This document shows, in pieces, positions 1 through 8,943 of a stretch of 64,000 nucleotides of DNA. The notes beneath the pieces are model-generated. The model had not been told where the DNA came from. It ran no database searches and worked only from the letters and a program-made list of their open reading frames with translations. The position numbers were made by a program, and so were the translations under genes. The number at the start of each line of letters is the position of its first letter. Position 1 is the stretch's first letter. Source of the stretch: JALZVT01 sp039029135 (GTDB lineage: Bacteria > Pseudomonadota > Gammaproteobacteria > Pseudomonadales > Azotimanducaceae); contig JBCCGT010000004.1 of the NCBI GenBank assembly GCA_039029135.1, positions 210,043 through 274,042 of the forward strand, read 5' to 3'.

Positions 1-127
1 CTCGCTCGTCGCAATACTCGTCGTGTCTTCACTGACCCAGGAGCGCGATCCACCCGCGCCGCTGCGCTCGATCGACGGCGAGACGGTCGAGTTCCGCGAT
101 CGGCTGGGTGTGTCGCGGGGCGACTGA
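1..127 (+). CDS. C-terminal end of a sodium:solute symporter (partial)
   Basis: The reading frame is open from the window edge to a TGA at 125-127. The visible 41 residues begin with the hydrophobic stretch SLVAILVVSSLTQ, then a cytoplasmic-looking tail containing DPPAPLRSIDGETVEF and ending DRLGVSRGD. A last membrane helix followed by a short tail with a P-L-x-D-x-D-G-x-x-V-E pattern is what I recall from SSS-family (Na+/solute) symporters, and I infer that identity from this tail alone. The substrate cannot be told. The start and most of the protein lie outside the window. The next gene on the other strand converges on it. Confidence 0.5.
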   Translation, partial: SLVAILVVSSLTQERDPPAPLRSIDGETVEFRDRLGVSRGD

Positions 128-172
128 CGGGAGTCTCCGCAGCAGCGCGGCGCCAATCCGTATGTGCGGCCG

Positions 173-538
173 CTATTCCGGGACGCCCGTGCCGACGAAC
201 CCGACCATGCGCGCGATGCGATCGGCCTCGAGCTCCACGAAGTACTGGCCGAACTGGGTTTGTTCGTTTCCATCCGGTCCCGGGCCGCGAAACGCGACGG
301 TGACCCGGGTGACGGCGGCGTTGCTGTCGCTGCGAACCACCGTCGCCGACCAGCCGGGCGCGCTCGCCGCAAACTCGCCTACATAGTCCGCGATCGCGGC
401 GGTGCCGCGCAGCGCGTTCGGCGTGCGCGGATCCGCATACACCGTATCGTCGTCGACGACGCGGGCGATCTGGTCGCGTCGCTCTGCCGAGCGATCGAGT
501 CCCCAGCTTGCGAAGAAGGTCGAGACGGAATCGGACAT
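173..538 (-). CDS. NTF2/SnoaL-like domain protein
   Basis: A 121-residue protein whose length and pattern fit the SnoaL-like (NTF2 superfamily) fold: an N-terminal helix (FFASWGLDRSAERRDQIARVV), a D-x-x-x-x-YADPRTPNALRG segment, then alternating beta strands ending in FVELEADRIARMVGF. Family members are small cone-shaped proteins that act as isomerases, polyketide cyclases or ligand-binding modules; nothing here decides which. It lies 15 bp downstream of the membrane protein gene at 554-1081 on the same strand, so the two are probably co-transcribed. Cytoplasmic: no signal peptide is seen. Confidence 0.75.
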   Translation of the reverse strand: MSDSVSTFFASWGLDRSAERRDQIARVVDDDTVYADPRTPNALRGTAAIADYVGEFAASAPGWSATVVRSDSNAAVTRVTVAFRGPGPDGNEQTQFGQYFVELEADRIARMVGFVGTGVPE

Positions 539-553
539 GGTGCGTCTCCGGCG

Positions 554-1081
554 CTAGTCGTCGTCGATGATGGTAACCGTATCGATCGAGCTCGTGCAGT
601 CGACGCCGGCCTCCACGATGCCCATGCCGATGGCATACAGCTCGGCGTCGACCTGGACGTGCCGCTCGAACCAGCGCTGGCCAGGCTCTGTCTCGACCAC
701 TTCGTTGATCTGCTGTGGTGCGATCGTCTTCCAAGGCACGCCAAAATCGCCCACCAGCTCCAGCACGCGGAGCCGCGAAATCTGCGCGATCTTGCTGTTG
801 TAGTAGGCGTGCAGCACGACGATCTCGGCTGGCGCCAGATCGTCCGGGTTGGTGCAGGATTTTGCGATGGTGGCGGCGGCGTCTTCGCCCATCACCGTGC
901 GGAAGTCCGCCATGGCCTCGGAATAGGCCTGGCTCGTCAGCTCGGCGAGGCTCAGCGATTTGGCCTGACGCAGTTCGATAAACACGAGGACCAGCCCGAG
1001 CAGCAGGGCGAGCCCCGTGGCGATCTGAATCAAGTCGACGAGGCGCGCGGTCTTGGTCGCTGTGTCGGTGTCGTCTGTCAT
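554..1081 (-). CDS. Hypothetical single-pass membrane protein
   Basis: A 175-residue protein I do not recognise. Residues about 14-36 form one clear hydrophobic helix (LIQIATGLALLLGLVLVFIE), followed by a long mostly helical soluble domain with many acidic residues and an acidic tail (TIIDDD). The layout, a short polar N-terminus, one TM segment and a helical domain of about 140 residues, resembles small uncharacterised membrane proteins (DUF6082-like) found in bacteria, but I make no firm assignment. It follows valS by 18 bp on the same strand and precedes the SnoaL-like gene, suggesting a run-on operon. Confidence 0.7.
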   Translation of the reverse strand: MTDDTDTATKTARLVDLIQIATGLALLLGLVLVFIELRQAKSLSLAELTSQAYSEAMADFRTVMGEDAAATIAKSCTNPDDLAPAEIVVLHAYYNSKIAQISRLRVLELVGDFGVPWKTIAPQQINEVVETEPGQRWFERHVQVDAELYAIGMGIVEAGVDCTSSIDTVTIIDDD

Positions 1082-1099
1082 CGCGCGCCCTGGTGTGTA

Positions 1100-3877
1100 C
1101 TAACCCAGCTTCTTCAGGTCTTCGAGCTGTTCACGCAGGGTGTTTAGCGCCTGCTCCCGCTCCGCCGCCTTGGCGCGCTCTTTGTCCACGACCTCGGCGG
1201 GCGCCTTGGCGACAAAGTTTTCGTTGCCAAGCTTCCCCTGCAGGCGCTTCAGATCCTTGCCGAGACGTTCGATCTCTTTTTCGAGCCGTGCGGTTTCTTC
1301 GCCGACGTCGATGAGCCCGGCCAGCGGCACCATTACACGCACGTCGCCGGCCAGCGCCAGCGCGTGAGCGGGAGCCTCCGCCCCGGCGTCCAGCCAGGTG
1401 ATCTCGCTGACTCGTGCCAGCCGCATGAGCAGCGTTGCGTTGCTGTCGGCGAGCCGTCGATCCTGGGCGTCGCCGCCGTCCAGCAGCAACCCCAGTTCCT
1501 GGCTCGGTTTGATGTTGGCCTCGCCGCGAATGTTGCGGACCGCCTCGATGATCCGCTTCAGCCACTCGACCGCGGTAGTCGCCGACTCGTCGACGTCGAA
1601 CTCTGCAGCGAGCGGATAGCTCTGCAGCATGATGGTGCCAGCCGCGTCGGCCGATCGTTCGCCCAGCTCGCGCCAGATCGCCTCGGTGATGAACGGCATC
1701 AGCGGGTGCGCCGCTCGAAGCAGTGCGCTCAGCACGGTGATGAGCGTGGCCTGTGTGCCTGCACGCAACGCGGCGTCCGTGTCCTCGTCCCACAGAAGCG
1801 GCTTGGTCAGCTCGAGATACCAGTCGCAGAACTCGTGCCAGATGAACTCGTACAGCGCGCTGGCGGCCATATCGAAGCGATAGGTGGAAAACGCGAGCTC
1901 CAGATCCGTCAGCGCCTTGCTCAGGCGACTCAGGATCCAGCGATCGATATCGCTTGTTCTGCGCTCGGCGTTCGGATCGAAGCCTTCGATGTTGGTGAAC
2001 ACGAAGCGCGATGCATTCCACAGCTTGTTGCAGAAGTTGCGGTAACCCTCGATGCGACCCATGTCGAAACGCACGTCGCGGCCCGTCGAGGCGAGGGCGC
2101 AGTAGGTGAAACGCAGCGCGTCTGTGCCGTAGGCGGCGATGCCCTCGGGAAACTGCGTGCGCGTGGCCTGCTCGATGGCCGGCGCCATCTGCGGCTGGGT
2201 GAGGTTGCTGGTTCGTTTGGCGACGAGCGATTCCAGATCGATACCGTCGATCAGGTCCAGCGGGTCCAGTCCGTTGCCCTTGGTTTTCGACATCTTGCGA
2301 CCGTGCTCGTCGCGGACCAGACCGTGGATGTACACCTTGCGAAAAGGCACTTCGTTCGTGAAGTGCAGGGTCATCATGATCATCCGGGCGACCCAGAAGA
2401 AGATGATGTCGTGGCCGGTGACCAGCACGTCGGTGGGGTGATACTTCTCAAGTTCTGCCGTTTGCTCCGGCCAGCCCAGCGTGCCGAAGGTCCACAGCGC
2501 GGAGGAAAACCAGGTCTCGAGGACGTCGTCTTCCTGCGTCAGCGATACCTCATCGGCGAGGCCGTGTTTCTGCCGTGCCTCGGCCTCGCTGCGCGCGACG
2601 TAGACGTTGCCGTCCGCGTCGAACCACGCGGGGATCCGGTGCCCCCACCACTGCTGGCGACTGATGCACCAGTCCTGAATGTCGCGCATCCAGGCGAAGT
2701 AGGTGTTCTCGTACTGTTTCGGGACGAACTCGATCGAACCGTCTTCGACGGCCGCGATGGCCGGTTCGGCCAGCGGCTTGATGTCGACGAACCACTGATT
2801 GGTCAGCCAGGGCTCGATGACGGCGCCGGATCGGTCGCCGCGCGGCACCTTAAGCGCGTGGGGCTCGATCTTGTCGACGAGGCCCAGCGCCTCGAGGTCC
2901 GCAACCACGCGCGTGCGCGCGTCTTCGCGCGTCAGGCCTCGATAGGTTTCGGGCGCCTGATCGTTGATTGTCGCGGACGCGTCGAAGATGTTTATCAAGG
3001 GCAGATCGTGGCGCGTGCCGACGTCGTTGTCGTTGAAGTCGTGGGCGGGCGTGATCTTCACGCAGCCGGTACCGAACTCCCGCTCAACGTAGGTGTCCGC
3101 GATGATCGGAATGTCGCGCCCGGCGAGCGGCAGTCGCACGCTCGCGCCGATCAGGTCGCGATAACGATCGTCGTCGGGATGCACGGCGACGGCGGTGTCG
3201 CCGAGCATGGTCTCCGGCCGCGTGGTGGCGACGACCAGGTAATCGGCGCCCGCTGCCGTCGTCCTGCCGTCGTTCAGCGGGTAGCGAAAATGCCACAGAT
3301 GACCCTGCTCGTCGGTGTTCTCGACTTCGAGGTCGGAGATCGCGGTCTGTAGCTCGGGGTCCCAGTTGACGAGTCGCTGGCCGCGATAGATCAGACCCTC
3401 TTCAAACAGCCGGACGAAGACCTCGCGCACGGCTCGAGAAAATCCGTCGTCCAGCGTGAAGCGTTCGCGCGACCAGTCCAGCGACGATCCCATGCGCCGT
3501 AGCTGCTGGGTGATCGTGCCGCCGGACTCGGCTTTCCACTCCCAGACCTTGTCGATGAAGGCATCTCGACCGATGTTGTCTTTCTCGATGCCTTGCGCCG
3601 CCAGCCTGCGCTCCACCAGCATTTGCGTAGAGATGCCCGCATGGTCGGTTCCCATCTGCCACAGCGCGCTGCGCCCGCGCATGCGCTGGTAGCGGATGAG
3701 CGCGTCCATCAGCGTGTGCTGAAAGGCGTGGCCCATGTGCAGGCTGCCGGTGACGTTCGGCGGCGGTATCGCGATGCAGTAGGGGTCGCCGTTGCCGGCA
3801 GGGGCGAAGTGGCCGGCGGCTTCCCACTCGGCGTAGAGCGCCTGCTCGATGCCGGAAGGATCGAACTGATTGTTCAT
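1100..3877 (-). CDS. valS: Valine--tRNA ligase
   Basis: Class I aminoacyl-tRNA synthetase that charges tRNA(Val) with valine and edits mischarged threonine. The 925-residue length is normal for bacterial ValS. The HIGH motif appears as HMGH at residues 47-50 after PPNVTGS, the CP1 editing domain includes TTRPETMLGDTAVAVHP, and the KMSKS loop is KMSKTKGN. The C-terminal about 70 residues (EETARLEKEIERL...) form the tRNA-binding coiled coil typical of ValS. It follows holC and a hypothetical gene on the same strand, an arrangement seen in other gammaproteobacteria. The ATG at 3877 fits the family N-terminus (NNQFDPSGIEQALYAEWE). Confidence 0.98.
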   Translation of the reverse strand: MNNQFDPSGIEQALYAEWEAAGHFAPAGNGDPYCIAIPPPNVTGSLHMGHAFQHTLMDALIRYQRMRGRSALWQMGTDHAGISTQMLVERRLAAQGIEKDNIGRDAFIDKVWEWKAESGGTITQQLRRMGSSLDWSRERFTLDDGFSRAVREVFVRLFEEGLIYRGQRLVNWDPELQTAISDLEVENTDEQGHLWHFRYPLNDGRTTAAGADYLVVATTRPETMLGDTAVAVHPDDDRYRDLIGASVRLPLAGRDIPIIADTYVEREFGTGCVKITPAHDFNDNDVGTRHDLPLINIFDASATINDQAPETYRGLTREDARTRVVADLEALGLVDKIEPHALKVPRGDRSGAVIEPWLTNQWFVDIKPLAEPAIAAVEDGSIEFVPKQYENTYFAWMRDIQDWCISRQQWWGHRIPAWFDADGNVYVARSEAEARQKHGLADEVSLTQEDDVLETWFSSALWTFGTLGWPEQTAELEKYHPTDVLVTGHDIIFFWVARMIMMTLHFTNEVPFRKVYIHGLVRDEHGRKMSKTKGNGLDPLDLIDGIDLESLVAKRTSNLTQPQMAPAIEQATRTQFPEGIAAYGTDALRFTYCALASTGRDVRFDMGRIEGYRNFCNKLWNASRFVFTNIEGFDPNAERRTSDIDRWILSRLSKALTDLELAFSTYRFDMAASALYEFIWHEFCDWYLELTKPLLWDEDTDAALRAGTQATLITVLSALLRAAHPLMPFITEAIWRELGERSADAAGTIMLQSYPLAAEFDVDESATTAVEWLKRIIEAVRNIRGEANIKPSQELGLLLDGGDAQDRRLADSNATLLMRLARVSEITWLDAGAEAPAHALALAGDVRVMVPLAGLIDVGEETARLEKEIERLGKDLKRLQGKLGNENFVAKAPAEVVDKERAKAAEREQALNTLREQLEDLKKLG

Positions 3878-4012
3878 TGACGATCTCGACAGTGTGCGTG
3901 GTTAACGCGTCAGGCCGGGGCGGGTGCTCAATCTGACCGACCCCGATGGGCGACGGGCGCTCTATGCGAGCCTTTCGGTTGGCGGCAACCCGGCGTGGGC
4001 GAACGAAGGGCG

Positions 4013-4531
4013 CTAGCCCTCGCCGTCGGCGTCCCTGACGCGCAGCTGGACCAGGTGGTCCGCCAGTTCATTGTGCACGGCGCTCAGGAGGCGTAGCTCC
4101 AGCTCCTCGGTGTGCGTCGCGAGGGACTCACGCACCCAGGCGAGCACGGCGTCGTCGATGCGCACGCGCAGGGCGTCCACCAGTTCGTCGGTCTGCTGCG
4201 GCGACCAGTCGGTGGGGTGCTCCTCGATGGTGTCACGAGCCTTGCCCAGTATCGTCGCCATCTGCGCGGCAAATTCAGGACCCAGCAGCATGCTGGTGAC
4301 GTCGCTTGCCGGCGCGGCCGCCTCGAAGGCTCCGCCGAGGTCCTCGGGCACCACGATCTCCTGCATTTCTAGCGCCGGCTGATCTTCTCGCGGCGCGTCT
4401 TCTGGCGGCATAGCCTCCAGGGGGGGCGCGGCCGGGTCGAGTTCCGTCGCCTGTAGCTCTTCTTCGTGCAGAAGATCCCGGATCACCTCCAGGTCTACCA
4501 TCAGGGCCGCGGGATTGCTGGCACTTGTCAT
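4013..4531 (-). CDS. Hypothetical acidic protein between holC and valS
   Basis: A 172-residue, strongly acidic, apparently cytoplasmic protein without signal peptide or membrane segment. The N-terminal half is low-complexity and rich in Glu, Asp, Pro and Ala. The C-terminal half (from about residue 95) is predicted helical (DELVDALRVRIDDAVLAWVRE). The start at 4531 has a good ribosome binding site, AGGAG about 9 bases upstream. A small hypothetical gene between holC and valS is common in gammaproteobacteria, so position argues for a conserved though unnamed gene. I know of no function. A 17-bp tandem duplication lies just upstream (4556-4589). Confidence 0.75.
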   Translation of the reverse strand: MTSASNPAALMVDLEVIRDLLHEEELQATELDPAAPPLEAMPPEDAPREDQPALEMQEIVVPEDLGGAFEAAAPASDVTSMLLGPEFAAQMATILGKARDTIEEHPTDWSPQQTDELVDALRVRIDDAVLAWVRESLATHTEELELRLLSAVHNELADHLVQLRVRDADGEG

Positions 4532-4555
4532 AAGTCTCGCTCCTGCTAGTTCGCT

Positions 4556-4589
4556 AGCCGGTCATTTTCGCCAGCCGGTCATTTTCACC
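4556..4589. repeat. 17-bp tandem duplication
   Basis: Two adjacent 17-bp copies (4556-4572 and 4573-4589) share the core agccggtcattttc and differ at one base (g/a). They lie between the end of holC and the start of the hypothetical gene on the minus strand, so they sit in the untranslated spacer of this putative operon. Probable replication slippage product. Confidence 0.85.
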
Positions 4590-4629
4590 AAGCGGAATTT
4601 GGCGCTGGGTGCACCGTGGGAAGCACGCA

Positions 4630-5070
4630 TCACGACTCTTCCCAATTGGCCAAATCGTGATGGTACAGCGGATAGCCGCAATCGCGGTAATACCGATATC
4701 GCTCGCGGCCCTCGGCGCGGATGTCCTCGACGATAATCTCTGCGACGCGCTCGTAGCGACCGAAGAAGTCCGGCACCTGTGTGCCCAGATTGATCAGCAC
4801 ATCGTCGCCGACCGGGGCATCGCCGTGGCCGATTGTAATCGCCTCGCGCCCGGTATGCCGCGCTGAGTCGCCGGCGAGATCGTGGGGTATGAAACGGTGC
4901 GGCGGATAGGTCCACAGCAGCGCGTCGAATTCGGCGGCCGCGGCCTCGTCGCGGGTGTGCACATGCACCTGGTGCGCGCCGTCCAGCGCCTTGGCGGCGA
5001 GTCGGCAGGCGAACCGCGCGGCCGCGAGCAGCGTGCGATCCTCCAGCAGGTAGAAGTCGACGCGCGTCAC
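4630..5070 (-). CDS. holC: DNA polymerase III subunit chi
   Basis: Accessory subunit of the DNA polymerase III clamp loader that contacts single-strand binding protein. The 146-residue protein begins TRVDFYLLEDRTLLAAARFACRLAAKAL, the usual HolC pattern of one strand and a Cys-containing helix, and contains the family segments DALLWTYPPHRFIPHDL and DVLINLG (as DDVLINLGTQVPDFF). The reading frame begins with GTG at 5070. It lies 39 bp after pepA and before valS, the classical pepA-holC-valS order. Confidence 0.93.
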   Translation of the reverse strand: MTRVDFYLLEDRTLLAAARFACRLAAKALDGAHQVHVHTRDEAAAAEFDALLWTYPPHRFIPHDLAGDSARHTGREAITIGHGDAPVGDDVLINLGTQVPDFFGRYERVAEIIVEDIRAEGRERYRYYRDCGYPLYHHDLANWEES

Positions 5071-5109
5071 GTGGCACGCGCGCCGCCGGCACGGGACCGC
5101 CGCATGTGC

Positions 5110-6561
5110 CTAGGCGGCCTTGCCGCGCAGGTAGTGGTACAGCATCGGCACCGGTCGACCGCTGGCGCCCTTGCGCGCCCCGCCGTGATAGCCGACGCCG
5201 GCGATGTCCAGATGGGCCCAGGGAAACTTGTGCGCATAGCGTGACAGGAAGCAGGCGGCCGTGACCGCACCGGCCTCGCGGCCGCCAATGTTTGCCATGT
5301 CGGCGAAGTTCGAACGCAGTTGCGCCTGGTACTCATCCCACAGCGGCATGGGCCAGCCGCGATCGTTGATGTACTCCCCGGCATCGCGCAGCGCGTCACC
5401 GACCCTGTCGTCGTTGCTGAAGATGGCCGCGGCGTGAGAGCCGAGCGCCACGACGCACGCCCCGGTGAGCGTTGCGACATCGACCACGGAGGCCGGCTTG
5501 AAGCCCTCGGCGTAGGTCAGGGCATCGCACAGCACCAGGCGGCCCTCGGCATCGGTGTTGAGAATCTCCACGCTCTGACCGGACATCGTCGTGACCACAT
5601 CGCCCGGTCGCGACGCGTGCCCGGAGGGCATGTTCTCGGCGGCGGCGACGATCGTGACCAGATTCAGTTTCAGTCCGGCGTCGATGACCGCGCGGGTCGC
5701 GCCCAGTACGGTCGCCGCGCCGCACATGTCGAACTTCATCTCGTCCATCGCCGGCCCCGGCTTCAGGCTGATGCCGCCGGTATCGAAGGTGATGCCCTTG
5801 CCCACAAGCACATGGGGTGCCGCCTTGGCGCTCGTGCCCTTGTACTGAATGATGATCATGCGACCCGGCTGGTCGCTGCCCTGCGACACCGACATGAACG
5901 CGCCCATGCCGAGCTTCGTCATCTCTTTTTCGTCGAGGGACTTCACGGTTACCTTAGGGTCCGCCGCGAGCTGGCGCGCTTCTTTCAACAGGTAGTTCGG
6001 GTGGCAGATGTTTGGCGGCGTATTGCCGAGATCGCGGGCGAAGGCCATGCCGGTGTCTAGCGCCTGGCCGTCTTTGACCGCCGTGCGCACGGCCTTGGCC
6101 GTCTTGCCGTCGGCGTGGAAGGCGATGCGCGCCAGCGGCCGCTTCTCGAAGTCTTTCTTCTGCGCCGTGAACTGATAGAGCGCGGTCGATAGCGCAGCCA
6201 TCGCGACGTGTGCGCGCCAGGTGGGGTCGCCGTCTTTGACGTTCTGTCCCGTCAGCGCCCAAACCGCCTCGCGCCCCGGAAGCTGCGCGATGGCGCTCGC
6301 TGCGGCGGCCACCATTTTCTGGAAATCATCGCGCGCGATAGCCTTGCCGGCGCCACCGCCGACGATCAGCAGTCTGCGGATCGATTTGGACAGGACGACC
6401 GCTCGGGTCTTGCCGGGCTTGTCGCTGAAATCGGCGAGCGCGAGCGTCAGTCGCGCGCTCTCGCCCTGCGCCTTCGCGACGCCGCGCGCCTGGCTGAGCG
6501 TGACGACGAGACAGTCGGTGCTGAGCTTGGCGAGTTCACCGGTTTTGGTCGAGTACTTCAT
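5110..6561 (-). CDS. pepA: Leucyl aminopeptidase (M17, cytosol aminopeptidase)
   Basis: Dinuclear metal aminopeptidase that releases N-terminal residues, preferring Leu; in E. coli the protein also binds DNA in XerCD recombination and carAB control. The 483-residue length is close to E. coli PepA. Metal and active-site segments are present: VGKGITFDTGGISLKPG (Lys and Asp), KFDMCGAA, and the M17 signature NTDAEGRLVLCDAL. Metal ligands Asp and Glu and the catalytic Lys and Arg are intact. It heads the pepA-holC-hypothetical-valS operon and is divergent from lptFG across a 181-bp spacer. Confidence 0.96.
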   Translation of the reverse strand: MKYSTKTGELAKLSTDCLVVTLSQARGVAKAQGESARLTLALADFSDKPGKTRAVVLSKSIRRLLIVGGGAGKAIARDDFQKMVAAAASAIAQLPGREAVWALTGQNVKDGDPTWRAHVAMAALSTALYQFTAQKKDFEKRPLARIAFHADGKTAKAVRTAVKDGQALDTGMAFARDLGNTPPNICHPNYLLKEARQLAADPKVTVKSLDEKEMTKLGMGAFMSVSQGSDQPGRMIIIQYKGTSAKAAPHVLVGKGITFDTGGISLKPGPAMDEMKFDMCGAATVLGATRAVIDAGLKLNLVTIVAAAENMPSGHASRPGDVVTTMSGQSVEILNTDAEGRLVLCDALTYAEGFKPASVVDVATLTGACVVALGSHAAAIFSNDDRVGDALRDAGEYINDRGWPMPLWDEYQAQLRSNFADMANIGGREAGAVTAACFLSRYAHKFPWAHLDIAGVGYHGGARKGASGRPVPMLYHYLRGKAA

Positions 6562-6637
6562 AGCGATTGCTTCATAATGATGTGGGTGTGGTGTTGGCGC
6601 GACGGCGTGAGCGCAGATTGGCGACGGTTTGGTTTAT

Positions 6638-6657
6638 GGACGGTCCAAGGACGGTCT
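6638..6657. promoter_or_regulatory. Paired GGACGGTC(C/T) sites between pepA and lptF
   Basis: Two near-identical 9-mers, GGACGGTCC (6638-6646, itself a palindrome around the central G) and GGACGGTCT (6649-6657), repeat with an 11-bp period, about one helical turn. They lie in the spacer shared by divergent pepA and lptF. This is the geometry of a tandem operator, but no regulator is known for it and the assignment is inference. Confidence 0.35.
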
Positions 6658-6742
6658 ATGTTAGTTCAAAGCTCAGTGTTGCGCAGTTGTCGTCGCGGAT
6701 GAGAAGCGCGGCAGCCGCGTTGGTCGCGGGCGTTCGCGCCTG

Positions 6743-7807
6743 ATGGTCAGCGCGCGCCAGGCGTTCCGCGAACTGACGGTCGTCATGGCCGTCCTGCTTG
6801 TCGTCTTCATTCTGATCGGCCTCGGCGGCCGCTTCATCGGCTATCTGCAGGACGCCGCGGCCGGCAAGTTTGCGCCCGAGGTGGTGCTGACGCTGATCGG
6901 GCTGCGCCTGCCCGAGTTCCTGCAGCTCGTCGCGCCGCTCGCGCTTTTTCTGGCCGTCGTCATGGCGCTCGGACGCTGGTACGCCGAGAACGAATACACG
7001 GTGCTGCTCGCGGCGGGCGCGAGCCCGACCCGGATGCTGGGCTGGTTTCTGTTCGGCGCCGTGCTCGTGGCGAGCGCCACCGGGCTGCTCACGCTGGTCG
7101 TGACGCCGCAGGCGAACGCGCGGTTGGACGCGACCCTGATCGAGGAGCGCAAGAACCGCGAACTGCGGGCGCTGACGCCGGGCGTGTTTCTGGCGCTCTA
7201 CGAAGGCCAACGGGTCTCCTACACGGAGGCGCTGGACCCGGTCAGCGGTCGCCTGGACAACGTCTTCATCGGCGAACGGCTCGACACCGGTGTGCGGGTC
7301 ACGCTGTGGGCCGCGACGGGCTCGCAGTACACCAACCCCGAAACGGGCAGCCAGTACCTCGAGCTGCGCGACGGGCATCGCTATCAGGGTTTTCCTGGCA
7401 CGGCGGCCTATCGCGTGCTGGCTTTCGACACCCTGAGCCAGCGGGTCAACCAGCGCGACATCCGGCGCCGCCGGCTCGAGCTGTCCATCCTGCCGACGGC
7501 GGAGCTGCGACCGCTGGCAACCCCTGCTGCGCTGACGGAGTGGCACTGGCGCTGGAGCCTGCCGCTGACCACGCTGATTGGCGCGGTGCTGGCATATTCG
7601 CTAGCGCGCAGCCCGCCGCGCTCGGGACGCTACGCGCGCGTGCTGCCGGCCATCAGCGTCTTCCTGCTTTACTTCCTGCTGCTGCTGCTCGCGCGCCAGG
7701 CGGGGGAGGACGGCAGGCTGCCGCCCGCCGTCGGGTTGTGGGGTATTCACTGTGCTTTCGCGCTGCTGGCCTGGGGCCTGTTTCGGCGCGGCCTGCGTCC
7801 CCACTGA
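6743..7807 (+). CDS. lptF: LPS export ABC transporter permease LptF
   Basis: Inner-membrane permease of the LptB2FGC complex, which extracts lipopolysaccharide from the inner membrane and feeds it to the periplasmic bridge. The 354 residues show the YjgP/YjgQ layout: two or three N-terminal TM helices (VVMAVLLVVFILIGLG; LQLVAPLALFLAVVMALG), a cytoplasmic coupling segment GRWYAENEYTVLLAAGASP, a periplasmic beta-jellyroll (about residues 125-250), and C-terminal TM helices. The N-terminus is slightly short for the family. The stop overlaps the lptG start by one base (TGATG), implying translational coupling. Confidence 0.95.
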   Translation: MVSARQAFRELTVVMAVLLVVFILIGLGGRFIGYLQDAAAGKFAPEVVLTLIGLRLPEFLQLVAPLALFLAVVMALGRWYAENEYTVLLAAGASPTRMLGWFLFGAVLVASATGLLTLVVTPQANARLDATLIEERKNRELRALTPGVFLALYEGQRVSYTEALDPVSGRLDNVFIGERLDTGVRVTLWAATGSQYTNPETGSQYLELRDGHRYQGFPGTAAYRVLAFDTLSQRVNQRDIRRRRLELSILPTAELRPLATPAALTEWHWRWSLPLTTLIGAVLAYSLARSPPRSGRYARVLPAISVFLLYFLLLLLARQAGEDGRLPPAVGLWGIHCAFALLAWGLFRRGLRPH

Positions 7808-8907
7808 TGTTCGGCGCGCCGACCATCACCCGCCACGTCGGCGCGACCATCCTGCGCGCTGCGTTCGTCGTGCTGGTGGTGCTGCTCGGTCTGGTCACCA
7901 TCTTCACGCTCGTCGAGGAGCTGGGCGACGACCTGCAGGGCTATGACCTGGCCGCCGTGTTTCAGTACGTGCTGTGGACGCTGCCGCGACGCGCCTATGA
8001 GCTGTTGCCCTACGTTGCGTTCATCGGCGCGCTGCTCGGACTCGGCCAACTGGCGAGCCAGAGCGAACTCGTCGTGGTGCGTGCCGCGGGTTTTTCTGCC
8101 TGGCGCATCTTTGCCGCGGCGTGCCTGCCGGCGGTCGCGATCGCCGCGGGTGCCTTCGCGCTGGGCGAGTGGCTGGCACCCGCGGCCGAGACCCGCGCCG
8201 AGGCCGTTAAGGCCCGCGTCGCCGACGAGCAGGCGACCGTCTATATCGACGGCGGCCACTGGTATCGCGAGGGTGCCCTGTTTCTCAACGTCGATGCCAT
8301 CACCCGAGACGGGGTGCTGCTCAACGTCCTTCAGTACCAGCTCCGCGATGATCGGAGCATCGACGTCCTGCGCCGCGCCCAGTCGGCGCGCTACCTCGCC
8401 GAGCGCAGTCGCCCTGCCGACGGCGTGCACATCTGGCGCTTTCAGCACGTCGAGGAAGTGCGCTTCGACGACGAACGCGCGACGCGGACCCAGCTTCCGG
8501 ACTACGAGTGGCGCAGCGGCGCCGATCCGCTGCTGCTGAGCGCCCGCGCTTTGCTCGAGCCGGGGCGCATGTCGTTGGCCGATCTCGAGTTTCAGGTGGC
8601 TTACATGCAGCGCGAGGGCCTCGAGCCCACGCGCTATCGGCTCGCCTACTGGTCCAAGCTCCAGCAGCCGCTCGCGATCCTTGGCCTGACGCTGGTGGCG
8701 CTGGGCTTTGTGCTGGGTCCGCTGCGCGAGCGGGGCATCGCGGCGCGCACCGGGGTCGGCGTCCTTGCCGGACTCGCGTTCAAGTACCTGCAGGATCTGT
8801 TTGCACCCATCAGCCTGGTGTACGGGCTCGCGCCCTGGCTCGGCGTGCTGATTCCCATCCTCTGCTGCTGGCTGGTCGGCGCGCTGCTGGTTCGTCGGGT
8901 GGCCTAG
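7807..8907 (+). CDS. lptG: LPS export ABC transporter permease LptG
   Basis: Partner permease of LptF in the lipopolysaccharide exporter. The open frame extends upstream inside lptF, but homology starts at the ATG at 7807 (MFGAPTITRHVGATILRAAF), which overlaps the lptF stop. This gives 366 residues, typical of LptG. TM helices are seen near residues 18-40, 62-82 and 98-118 and again at the C-terminus, around a periplasmic jellyroll domain. The family segment LASQSELVVVRAAGFS is clear, as is the C-terminal RERGIAARTGVGVLAGLAFKY. Confidence 0.95.
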   Translation: MFGAPTITRHVGATILRAAFVVLVVLLGLVTIFTLVEELGDDLQGYDLAAVFQYVLWTLPRRAYELLPYVAFIGALLGLGQLASQSELVVVRAAGFSAWRIFAAACLPAVAIAAGAFALGEWLAPAAETRAEAVKARVADEQATVYIDGGHWYREGALFLNVDAITRDGVLLNVLQYQLRDDRSIDVLRRAQSARYLAERSRPADGVHIWRFQHVEEVRFDDERATRTQLPDYEWRSGADPLLLSARALLEPGRMSLADLEFQVAYMQREGLEPTRYRLAYWSKLQQPLAILGLTLVALGFVLGPLRERGIAARTGVGVLAGLAFKYLQDLFAPISLVYGLAPWLGVLIPILCCWLVGALLVRRVA

Positions 8908-8943
8908 CGCGCTGTAGACATTGATCGGACGCTACGCCGCAGC

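Noticed and set aside
1364..3352. 662-codon open frame on the plus strand opposite valS
   Set aside because: Shadow of a GC-rich gene; the translation is Arg/Val/Gly/Leu-rich without any domain, whereas valS on the other strand is fully supported.
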